Shown here piece by piece: positions 11,591 through 22,200 of a DNA stretch of 64,000 bases (the first letter of the stretch is position 1; each line of letters begins with the position of its first letter). A program made the position numbers and the translations under genes. The stretch covers positions 101,894,278 through 101,958,277 of the forward strand of contig CP136069.1 of NCBI GenBank assembly GCA_032622095.1, given 5' to 3'. The notes under the pieces are model-generated. The model was not told the DNA's origin and searched no databases. It was given only the letters and a program-made list of their open reading frames with translations. Source of the stretch: Siphonodentalium dalli. Its lineage: Eukaryota > Mollusca > Scaphopoda > Gadilida > Siphonodentaliidae.

Positions 11591-13295
11591 TAGAGCTGAA
11601 ACGGTTGACCCATTCTTCTAACCGGTTAACCATCGGGGTTAACCGGATTTCAACCGGTTATCCGCTAAATTTCTAACGGACTTCTCTCACACTAATTATG
11701 TCAACATTATGCCATGCTCCAGGGACAAACCTAGGTGAGAAGTAGTAGCTGAAATAAAGACATTATTCACGGCATTTAACGATATTCAAAAACACGCATT
11801 CACTGTTCTTTTGCTGGCTCTCGTGAGTCGTGATGGGGAATGAGCAAGTGAAATTTGTGAATGGCAGGGGAGATCGCTTATTTGCCGTGATCAGCATATG
11901 TTTGGGCATTTGTAAAACGAGTAAAATAGTATGGGTATTGGTAAAACGAGTAACAAAACTATATATTAAAGATCTGTAATATATCATTATCATCATTGGT
12001 ATATCCTCCAATGCATTATATATAAAGACAAGAAAGTAATAACTAGAGAACAAAAAGGAAGGTCAGTTAGGTCAGACTCGCAGTCCTATTCAGTATTCGA
12101 GCTATTCGTCGGTATCGTGATAGCGGACACTAGTGTTGGGAGGTTATATAATTTACGTTTCGGTTTCGGTTTTAGCAGTCCTTCCCATGAGGAAAACACA
12201 GCGAGAGCATTTATTTGCTCCTGTAATGCAGAAGACGGGTGTAATATGGCACCCATACTATAATTGAAAGTTGGGTTTTTGCTCAAACAAAAAGTCATTG
12301 TGGAATAGACCTACCGGTATGTAGAGTTACACCTTAATATGCCACAGTTGAACTGAGATGGTAAAGGTTCTAAATAAACCTTAAAATAATTCAATATTGA
12401 ACCAACAATTATAGTCTCCATTAGTATTTTGCAAAGAGGGACGGGTGCGAATTTCAGCACCCGTGAATTGAAAATTACGAGTGCATACGGGTGCGAGAGC
12501 AATCACTCCCGTCTCCTGGGAAGGACTGGTTTTAGTATGCAATCACTTAACATATAGCAATTACTGCCAAATTGAGTGTTAATTAGTCCCACAGGCACAA
12601 CCAGTTACAGAGTAGCATGGAGCATCAATTAAATTTCCTTGATAAAAGGGGAGATTATTGAAGAAGTTTTGGGTTGCTTCAACTACGATGTCTGTTTGGT
12701 CACTCAATTGAATTGATCATATTAAATCACAACAGGGAGGAAGAACGGGAAGAGTGAAGACATTGTGCAGCTGATCTCAATCTTCAAACTTTGTCGACTT
12801 ACATAGTTTTTATAAACCCCACTGTAAAACAGTTTTATATATAGTATGTCGTGGTGTGATTCCAATTTGAATCCATGTTGCTTCGTGCAGTATTAACTAT
12901 TAAGTTACGAAAGCACGCATTGCCACACAACGCCACTTTTACGTTGTCACTTCCTTGGGTACATTCAGACTTGATACACAGTGACTGCACACGTGCTTTT
13001 GTCGGAAGAAAACTTCAAAGGGTCGGAATTGATTGAAGGTCGCCGACACTTCCAGACAGTTCGAGAATTGCTACTAAGTATCTGATATTACCGCGTGTAC
13101 CAATTAATGCTTGCATTGCACTCTACTATCGGTGACACGGGATTTAGTATTAGTTTTGCATCATTTAACCTAATATTTTGAGGATTATTCACGTTCACAT
13201 TCAACTGACAACGGGATGCGGTTACGTCCGGTTCATTGTTTTCTAACCGGTTACGTCGCTAACCGGATGCTAACCGTCTAACCGCTTCAGCTCTA
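11591..13295 (-). mobile_element. hAT-type non-autonomous transposon, copy 2
   Basis: TIR TAGAGCTGAAACGGTT at the left and the complement of TAGAGCTGAAGCGGTTAG at the right, flanked by a perfect 8-bp duplication CCTCTGCG (11583-11590, 13296-13303). It is collinear in inverse orientation with hAT copy 1. Its extra length is mostly a 352-bp insertion (12176-12527). AACCGG-type motifs repeat inside both ends. No transposase. Confidence 0.9.
12176..12527. mobile_element. 352-bp MITE inside hAT copy 2, 8-bp duplication
   Basis: Ends CAGTCCTTCCCA and TGGGAAGGACT are inverted repeats. GGTTTTAG flanks both sides (12168-12175, 12528-12535), and the sibling hAT copy at about 14085 shows the single-copy empty site. 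An 8-bp duplication fits hAT. No ORF of note. Confidence 0.88.
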
Positions 13296-14945
13296 CCTCT
13301 GCGGGTATTGTTTATCGTTCAGTGCGGCGAACAAAGGTGACAACGCGTTATGTCTGTGTTTTTTTTTACAATTGACGCGTTATTAACTAAGAAGTTAATC
13401 AACGTCTGGGGCTCACGTTTGAAAGTTTCTTTAATTAGAACACAATTGAGTAGTTGGTGGACCGATTCCGACCAAAGAAAATTCGTATAAAAGTGTTGAC
13501 GCAGTGTTCTCCGTTCAAATCAATGACATTGAAAAGGTTCTGCAAGAACCAGACATTGTCCGTGCTGGGTCGAGGAGTGTTTATTATAAGTTTTTGTTTG
13601 ATAATTAAATCAGTGTTCTTCAATGATCTCCTTTTTCATTGACATTTCCACCCCCTACTATTATTCCGACCCCTACTATTATTAAAATTTGGCAAATTTT
13701 CCACCCCCTACTATTATTCGGATCACTAGAGTAAGTTAATACTGCACGAAGCAACATGGATTCAAATTGAAATCACACCACGACATACGAAAACTGTTTT
13801 ACAGTGGGGTTTATAAAAACTATGCAAGTCGACAAAGTTTGATGATTGAGATCAGCTGCACAATGTCTTCACTCTTCCCGTTCTTCCTCCCTGTTATGAT
13901 CTAATATGATCAATTCAATTGAGTGATCAAACAGACATCGTAGTTGAAGCAACCCAAAACTTCTTCAATGATCTTCCCTTTTATCAAGGAAATTGATGCT
14001 CCATGCTACTCTGTAACTGGTTGTGCCTGTGGGACTAATTGACACTCAATTTGGCAGTAATTTCTATATGTTAAGTGATTGCATACTAAAACCGAAACAG
14101 AGGTTTTTTTTACCCAAAAAAAAACAAAACCAAAACGTAAATTCTATAACCTTCCAACACTAGTGTCCGCAATCATGATACCGACGAATAGCTCGAATAC
14201 TGAATAGGACTGCGAGTCTGACCTAACTGACCTTCCTCTTTGTTCTATAGTTATTACTTTCTTGTCTTGATATATAATTCATTGGAGGATATACCAATGA
14301 TAATGATAGATTACAGATCTTTAATATATAGTTTTGTTACTCGTTTACCAATACCCATACTAATATTACTCGTTTTACAAATGCCCAAACATATGCTGAT
14401 CACGGCAAATAAGCGATCCCTCCTGCCATTCACAAATTTCACTTGCTCATTCCCCATCACGAGAGCCAACAAAAGAACAGTGAATTCGTGTTTTTGAATA
14501 TCGTTAAATGCCGTGAATAAGGTCTTTTATTTCAGCTACTATTTCTCACCTAGGTTTGTCCCTGGAGCATGGCATAATGTTGACATAATTAGTGTGAGAG
14601 AAGTCCGCTAGAAATTAGCGGTTAACCGGTTGAAATCCGGTTAACCCCGATGGTTAACCGTTTAGAAGAATGGGTCAACCGTTTCAGCTCTAGTTAATTT
14701 GGCATCAGGAATGATTTTATCGCTGCAGAGTTGTAGACTAGATAAGAATTAAGTACCGGTATGTTATTTGTTATAGGTAACAGCCTAAACAGGCGACATA
14801 TGCACAGTGTTTTGTGTGTTTATTTGAGATATGTTTGTCCGGCTATTTGCCAATGCCTGCATTACTTAGGCATTTATATAAGTATACCAATTTCTAAATT
14901 CGATTAAAACCTTATTTTGGGGGATTTATGTCCAGTAACTGTGAT

Positions 14946-16157
14946 TACAGTGACATGAAGATGATTTAGAAATCATGAAATGGCGGTCAATCGTTGAAAA
15001 TAATATCAATATTATTATAAATTAATACACTGAATGGCATAAAAATGGGAAAACATTATACAAAACAACGGCAATCGAATAGAAACTCGAGATAAATTTT
15101 TAACCAATTCGTCTTTATAAATAACCAAATTCAAATCTGACAAAACAAGAAATTTTCGAAAAACGGAAATTTACTTATGAGCTTCGGCGTCAGATGAATT
15201 TTAATATTTATTCACAGAACCTTCGTTCCACGAGTTGGAAACAATACTCTCGTTCGATGTTACTGTTGTTCACGTTGAGTTTCGTTCATATTGTGCTACC
15301 AGTGTTGGTCTTTATTTTATGTTTATATCGAAAATAGAGAGAGCGGTGAAATCGTGCAATTAACACAAAACAATGGCGGACAGTCCACAATTATAGAACA
15401 CTTGTGCCATAATATACACTTCTCCTTGCAAGATGAAGCAAATTTGTATATAAAGTACCCCGAGTTAGCTGTTGGGGCGTGCTGTCGATAGTCCAGAAGC
15501 GCTGGATGGGTCTTAAGATCCATCACTGGGCTTGGATTATTCAGAACGCCATTGATATCGGTCATCAGCATTACAGGGCTTGGGGATCAATGCGAGGCTT
15601 TTATATGCCGCGACTAAAATCGTCCATTTTGATTGGTCGTTCAGTGTCACATGGGACCTAATAAAACTAAATTAAACAAAATTCTCACTGTGTATTATAT
15701 TTTATTGCAATTCCCCCTCAATAATAATCTTCTGGAGGTCATGATAGCTCGACAGAACCGCAAAAGAATGGGTTATGTGAGGCGAATACTCGCCAAAAGA
15801 CAAGTTTTCAAAGCGAACGAACAATTTCATCAGACATTCGGAATGAACGTCTGACATCGATTGGCGTCAGTCGTCACGTGACAAATAAAATTATCATGAG
15901 CTAAAAATATAACTGATTTTTTTTTTCTGAAATATAACATCAGTATCAGCTTCTTTAATTCGGGATAAATGTTGAACTAGCATTTTCGGTAACTAATTAT
16001 TTTTCGTTTTCCAGATGCATTTTCGAAACTAAATCAAAGGAAAAGCACGCGAATTTGGCTGCTACTGAATGTGACGAAGCTAAATCTTTAATTAACTATA
16101 TTGGATAGTGGATGAGGAACATATTCGAGGGGCGTTTATCACGCTCACGAGTCATCC
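14946..16157. other. noncoding interval, no recognised feature
   Basis: No ORF above 85 codons. A short plus frame at about 15730-15854 is arginine/lysine rich and vaguely like the start of a Harbinger transposase, but too short to call. Otherwise AT-rich unique-looking DNA. Confidence 0.4.
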
Positions 16158-16335
16158 TATAAAGCCGGGCGCACACGTCGGAACATTGTTGTACAACATT
16201 GTTGTATGGGTCATACAACATTGTTGTAAGCGTCCGCACACGCTACAACAAAATGACACAACAAATGTTATACAACAATGTTGTGACTAGCCGCACACGG
16301 CGAATATTTGTTGTACAACAAGTCACGTGATAAAA
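16158..16335. repeat. cluster of TTGTTGTACAACA / ACATTGTTGT palindromic motifs
   Basis: Within 180 bp, ACATTGTTGT and ACAACAATGTTGT words recur about six times in both orientations, separated by GCGCACACG, CCGCACACG and GCCGCACACGG words. This looks like the iterated subterminal region of a DNA element; the element's ends were not located. Confidence 0.55.
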
Positions 16336-17413
16336 CGTCATCAAGTCACGTGTTGGCTGCATACTAATTTCAGCTCTGGGTTTTTCCCACCAAGTTGATA
16401 GATGCGGAAAGCATGCACCAGGCTCGATTTTGTCACGAATCTCTACCCTGGGCCTGTTGCTACGTTATATATATATACACTGAACGGATTTGGACCAATT
16501 TAGTACTTTTTCATAGAATAGGTTATATGGAGTTATCATTATTAAACCTCCAGGTCATATATAATTTGGTTATTTTGTACCTCTTGTGTTATTGGGGAGG
16601 GGATATCAGGAGTTATTATTAGACCTCCTTTATTAAACTATATGGAGTGATGGGTGAGGGCATAATATACGCCAAACATGGACCTTGTTTTTTTTTTTTG
16701 GACAGAGTTACTCTTACAAGTGTTTATAAATAAATCTCATGACGTCCTTTCATTATTAATGGGAATTTTGGAAGGAGCGTGTAAGTCATGGACCTTGATT
16801 TCGAACCTTTGTTCATATTAACTTTTTTTTAAATCGGCGCAGGCTTTGACCAATGATACATGACCGAGCGGAACATGTTATTAGGTTCAAAATATGATGT
16901 CACGTGATTGTATTTACCAGCTGCTTGAGCGATAGCCAACTTCTGTGTTGAATATATTGTTATTTTCACTTCTATGTCTTGGTGAATTAACTTCCTATCC
17001 AAGGGAATGACACACCCACATCTTGAAAATTGTACAGGTCTCTGTGAATCAACAATAAGCGGGATCACTGAGTTGTGGCGATATTGGATTCATCCAGCTC
17101 TGACCGATGGTTGCAGAGATTCATCCAACTCCGGTTGTGTGGCTCTATAGGGCTCAGGTCAACGTTCTCGAGCAGCATTTCCATATGTGGAAGTCATGAA
17201 TAATTCATGACTTCCACACAGAGAATACCACTACAGAACCCCCATTGTTGCGACGTGTGCGGTGGGCTTAATACACGCTGCGGGGAAATATTGAGTAAAC
17301 CCCGTTGCGGGCACGAGTGAAGACTATATGTGCAGGTAGGTTTGTTTTGAGAGAAATTTTTTCATTAATTGTTTTTCTTCGGACACAGTTCCAGGTTCCA
17401 GTTCCAGGTATCC
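16336..17413. other. noncoding interval with one perfect short hairpin
   Basis: No plausible gene. A 33-nt palindrome at 17186-17218 (TGTGGAAGTCATGAAT plus its complement, one-base centre) could form a strong hairpin. There are poly-T runs at 16687-16700. Nothing else recognised. Confidence 0.5.
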
Positions 17414-18665
17414 AGACGATTGGGACCTTGGACGATTGGGACCTTGGACGATTGGGTCAAGACGATTGAGTCAAGACGATTGGGACCTTATTCAAGTTAA
17501 TATATGTTTATACGTTTATATTTCATTTATACGTTCCTATTAAATAATTAGTACACTGGGTTAGTGTTAGTAAGTTCCCTGTAAGTTGTTATTGCTAAAT
17601 GGGATCACCGCTGATTAGATGCACATCAGATGGTAACCTTTATGGATTATTTCAAGGCAACGTGGCTGGAGCCCAGAGGATTGGTGTGTTTTTGGGGACA
17701 CCTGTTTTTGGGCAATGATATTCCGAAGGCATATCCTACAGGCCTGAGCGGAGGAAGGTTTGGGAGGGGGGTGACTCCCTGCTGATGGTGGGGGTATGTT
17801 CTTCCCCCTGGAAATATTTTGAAAATCCATTGCATTGAGAGCTAATATAGGGCTCATTGAGTCAGTATTTTGAATTTTACTGAGAGGTCAATTTGATCAA
17901 GTTTTTCAATCATAACTTTGGGAATTTTTTATATATGTATGGATTGGAAATGCTTATAAGTTATTGTCACATATCTTTTGGTTCAATGGATGGATTATGC
18001 TTATCGTGCTTGAAATGAGACTTACCATTATTACTCTAATTCATATACTAGGCTATTTTCTAAAATTCAAGTGAGACACATACATAATATACTAGTACAG
18101 AACAATGTCCATTAAGTTAGTAATTAAGTACTATTAGTACTAATCTCTATGTTAATTTCTCATTTTGGTGTTATGAGATCCCACCTGATAACCAGGTTTA
18201 TTTGATCAAATTGTCACTGTTCCAGTACTGTTTTTGATTGAAATATTGAAGTCTGACGCCTGAATGATAACAAACCTGAATTAAAACTATTTGAAGTTTT
18301 CACAGATGAAAGCTAGATAAAAACAAAGCATACTTTTACAGTATGATTCCAACTGTTAAACTTAAATATTTTTGTAAACTTAAATGTCTTATGTCAATAT
18401 ATATAACTAATTTGCATCTTGTTATGATATGAATTCGGACCTAAATAGAAGAAAAAAACCGGTAAACGGTATGAAAAACGGCCTGGATATGTCCCTGACC
18501 GTACTTATAATTTCTTATATATAACTGAAGAAAGCAATTACTCAAGGTCCCAATCGTCCTGACTCAAGGTCCCAATCGTCCTGACTCAAGGTCCCAATAG
18601 TCCGAGGTCCCAATCGTCCAAGGTCCCAATCGCCGAGGTCCCAATCGTCCAAGGTCCCAATCGTC
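17414..18665. mobile_element. TIR element whose inverted repeats are tandem arrays
   Basis: The left end carries about five copies of GACGATTGGGACCTTG (17414-17487). The right end carries about seven inverted copies, CAAGGTCCCAATCGTC and relatives (18543-18665). The 1-kb middle is AT-rich with no gene. Inverted iterated ends are characteristic of foldback-type elements. No target duplication seen. Confidence 0.75.
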
Positions 18666-18901
18666 AGACAATCAGTCCGGATCCACGAGGTGCTTGATGA
18701 ACCCGTCGTCCGCCAAATGTCAACAGTTCAACGACTATATTTAAGGTCCATTCTCATGTACATAATTAGTGCCAATGCATGATTACCTGTCGCACCCCAT
18801 ATTCAACGCAAAAGCAAACGTTTCCGTGTACAATTGTGTTCTTGTCTGACTGGGACTAACCAGTTGTGGCATATGGAACAATAATCATGCAATGCGACAA
18901 T
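18666..18901. other. short interval before the gypsy insertion
   Basis: No gene or repeat recognised. The last five bases (18897-18901, ACAAT) are the left target duplication of the gypsy element. Confidence 0.5.
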
Positions 18902-19059
18902 TATGATGTTGCTGGTGGTTTAATTGGTTAGCATTTAAATAGAATTGGTTGATCAAATTGAGAACACGTTTATTGCAAACCTGGACGCTGACATATTGGT
19001 TTACTTAATAATCCGGAATACCCGGTTCGCATGAAACGGAACATACTAAGAACATTACA
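18902..19059 (-). repeat. 3' LTR of the gypsy element
   Basis: 158 bp, identical by eye to 23431-23588, bounded outside by the ACAAT duplication and inside by the polypurine tract. It is unusually short for an LTR. Confidence 0.96.
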
Positions 19060-19079
19060 TCCCTATCTACCTTAAAGGA
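19060..19079 (-). promoter_or_regulatory. polypurine tract
   Basis: On the sense strand AGGTAGATAGGGA abuts the 3' LTR, the expected position for plus-strand DNA priming in reverse transcription. Confidence 0.75.
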
Positions 19080-19247
19080 TTTGAAAAAACATTTAAACAA
19101 AAACAAGATCTAAACTCTACTAGTGTGATTACTACTTAGTAGTGAAATGAAAACTTCTATGTGTAAAATGAAAAGCATTAACAGTTCGTATAACTCTAGT
19201 TGAAGCCCAAACAGTAACGATCACCATAACTACTCAAGACTAATATT

Positions 19248-22200
19248 TTAGTCACAGTCATAATCATCCAGATATGCTGGTGCCTTTCTGTTACGACTCG
19301 GTCTCCTGGCTTCTCCTGTGTCATTTAGCACAATACTGTTATCAACCTGATTGTCATTTCCATCAGCATCGTTGGCATCGTTTAATGACTGATCACTCGA
19401 GTCAACTGGTTCTTCACAATGTTCGTATGGTATGTATACACGTTTGAAGTGAGAACTGTTACGGGTTATTCTGTGAATGTTATTTTCAGCAGTTATCATG
19501 GATCCTTTTACAGCAATAACAAGATATGGTGTTGGATTGAATGGTGTATCAAGTTTGTTCTTACGGATTTGTTTCACAATAACAGTGTCACCAACACAAA
19601 TGTCACTATCTCTAGCATTCTTGTCGGCTCTTTCTTTCATCTTCTCCTTCGCCAATCTATCTCTCTGTTGTAACTGTTCATCGATTACAGGATTAAAAGT
19701 CTCTGGTAGTGTAGTTTTGATTGATCTACCCAACAGTAACTCGGATGGTGACTTATCAAGCGTGGAATGAGGGGTCGCTCGATAATTTCTCAGGAATGAG
19801 TACAGTCTCTGTTTCCAAGGCTGCTTCTCTGCGTTACTAGCAGTTATTGTTCGTTTGAGAGTACGCATGAACCTTTCGACTTCTCCATTTGCTTTCGGCC
19901 AATACGGGGTTACTTTCCGGTGTTTGAATCCCAGATGTTCAGCAAATGTTCTCATGTCATTAGAGTTGAATGGTGGTCCATTGTCGGTTTTCAAGATATT
20001 ACACACACCGAACAAAGAAAATATCTTGTCGAATACTGGAATCACAGTTTTGGCTGCGGTTGATCGTACAATTTCAACTATTGGAAATCGAGAATAGTCG
20101 TCAACGATGACTAGCAGGTACTCTCCAGTTGGTGTCGGTCCCCAGAAATCTGCGCTCAACGATTGCCACGGTCCATCAGGTAGCGGTGACATTTTCAACG
20201 GTTCAGCATTCGATATCGGGTTTGAAGCTTGGCAAGGAATGCATGATTTTACACGATTTTCCACCATCTTGTCAATGTTAGGGAACCAAACTTTCTCTCG
20301 AATCAGACGTTTCGTTTTTACTATACCCTGATGCCCTTGGTGCGCGAGTGAAATCACACGGTCTTGTAGTGACTCAGGGATCACAAGTCGATTATTTCGA
20401 AGGAGGAGACTTCCATTGCTGTCTGATGCAAGGTCACTTCGTACATTGTAGAAACTGCTGTACAATGAACTTTTACACAAACTGTTGTCCCAGTCATCGT
20501 GTTGTACGAATTTTATCACATTTTGGAGTGTCTCGTCATTCTTTACAGCTTCGCGAATTTCATCGATTGTCATCGCTTTTGGTACGGCATGTAAAGTCAG
20601 AAAGTTAATGTATTCTTCTGCTACTTTGGTAGCACGAGTGTCACTTTGCGGTGTGTCGGCACTCATCGGATGACGTGACAGATAGTCAACTGGGTTATCT
20701 TTGCCTGGTGAAAATTTTAATGTCATTTCATATGGTTGTAGACGTAGTGTCCATCGTTCCAACCTCGCAGATGGTTTAGAATTTGGATTTCCAAAGATTC
20801 CGAGTAGCGGTTTGTGATCTGTGATTATGGTGAATGGCTTTCCATAAACGTAAAGGTGAAAATGTTCGCATGACCAAATAACTCCAAGACCTTCGCGTTC
20901 AGTTTGGGAATAGCGCTGCTCTACTGGTGTTAGCGATCGACTGGCGTATGAGACGATACGGGATTCATCAGTCTTGGTGTCTTTCTGTGTTAGCATCGCA
21001 GCAATTCCAACAGGGCTGGCGTCGACAACAATGGTGGTTTCTTTTGAGGTGTCAAAATATGTCATGACTGGTGATGATGACAGTGCACTTCTGAGTTTCG
21101 CCATCGCAGTGTCATGTTTCTGTCTCCAATCGTACTTCACATTTTTCCTTGTTAGCTCACGGAGTGGGTGTGTGATAGTTGCATAGTCTTTTATGAACCG
21201 CGACGTGTAATTCACCATTCCTAAAAAACTCCGTACTTCGCCAACAGATTTTGGTGTCGCGACGTTTACAATCGCATCAATTTTTCTCGGGTCTGGTTCC
21301 ATCCCTGCTGAGCTGAACACAAATCCATAAAACTCAAGTCGAGATTTTTGGAATCGGCACTTTTCGCGATTTAAGGTTAAGCCGCGTTCACTCAGACGTT
21401 CCATGACTGCACGGAGATTCAAATCATGTTGTTTTTTGGTCTCCGCATATATCAGGATATCATCGCTAAGATTCATTACACCATGAAGACCACTCAGTGT
21501 TTCGCGGATAACGTTTTGAAATATTTCACTGGCCATGTTGACCCCGAACATTAATCTCTTGTAGCGTCGTAGTCCAATATGTGTCGAAAATGTTGTAATG
21601 TGTCGTGAATCAGGTGATAGCTCTAACTGATTGTACGCCTGGACCAGATCCAATTTCGAAAACACGGTTGCGCCATTGATATCGTGGATTATATCATCGA
21701 CTGTCGGCATAATGTGTCTTTCTCGTTGTATTGCTTGGTTAGCTGCGCGCATATCTATGCAAAGTCGCACTTGACCTGGTGTCGATTTTGGAACGATCAC
21801 ACAAGGTGAAACCCATGGAGTTGGACCTTCAATAGTCTCTATTATCCCCATTTTCTCATCACTCTCCAGTTGTTCTTCAACTTGCTTCCTCATATGAAAG
21901 GGAATTCTGCGGTGTGGTTGTGCTACTGGTTGAATGCTTTCATCAATGTGTAGTTTCACTTGGTAATCTTTCAGCTTACCAATTCCATTGAAAAGATGTT
22001 CATATTCATTTAGCAACAAGTCGATGTTATCGGTGGTCTCAGTTGATACAGAGTTGATGTGAGGTGCAAATTTTATTAGTTCAAGCTTTACTGCAGTTTC
22101 ACAAGACAGAAGCGAACCAAACTTTCCTGGAACTACATAAACTGTGTCTGAAACTTCTCTATCACCCACTTTTATTTCAGCTGAGAATTTTCCAAGAGTC

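Larger units (their letters stand above)
11317..13731. mobile_element. TA-flanked TIR element (Tc1/mariner-type), carrying a nested hAT
   Basis: Perfect 18-bp TIR CTCTAGTGATCCGAATAA at both ends, flanked by TA (11315-11316, 13732-13733). Near the right end, CCCCTACTATTATT is repeated three times (13648-13719). Without the nested hAT it is about 0.7 kb with no transposase. It interrupts hAT copy 1, whose uninterrupted homologue is seen at 12880-12910. Confidence 0.8.
2819..14692 (+). mobile_element. hAT-type non-autonomous transposon, copy 1, split by two insertions
   Basis: TIR TAGAGCTGAAACGGTT at 2819 and its inverted partner ending at 14692 are flanked by a perfect 8-bp duplication GTTAATTT (2811-2818, 14693-14700). 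The element's own DNA is 2819-3137, 11227-11316 and 13732-14692, about 1.37 kb. Those pieces align in inverse orientation with 12899-13295 and 11591-12898 of copy 2. A TAGAGCTG or TAGGGCTG terminus with an 8-bp TSD is typical of hAT. No transposase ORF. The interruptions are the 8.1-kb unit at 3138-11226 and the TA element at 11317-13731. Confidence 0.85.
2366..14945. mobile_element. outermost inverted-repeat element of the nested block
   Basis: Sequence at about 2366-2560 is an inverted, roughly 80 percent identical copy of about 14755-14945; both share CAGTTnCTGGAC and GTTTTAATCGAATTTA. Without the hAT insertion at 2819-14692 this element would be only about 0.7 kb, so it is an old MITE or foldback element expanded by later insertions. 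No target duplication was found and the superfamily is unknown. Confidence 0.6.

Noticed and set aside
15633-15854. Short frame resembling the N-terminus of a Harbinger transposase, with an acceptor-like site at 16014
   Set aside because: Only a vague basic motif; no DDE region follows and no convincing donor site was found.
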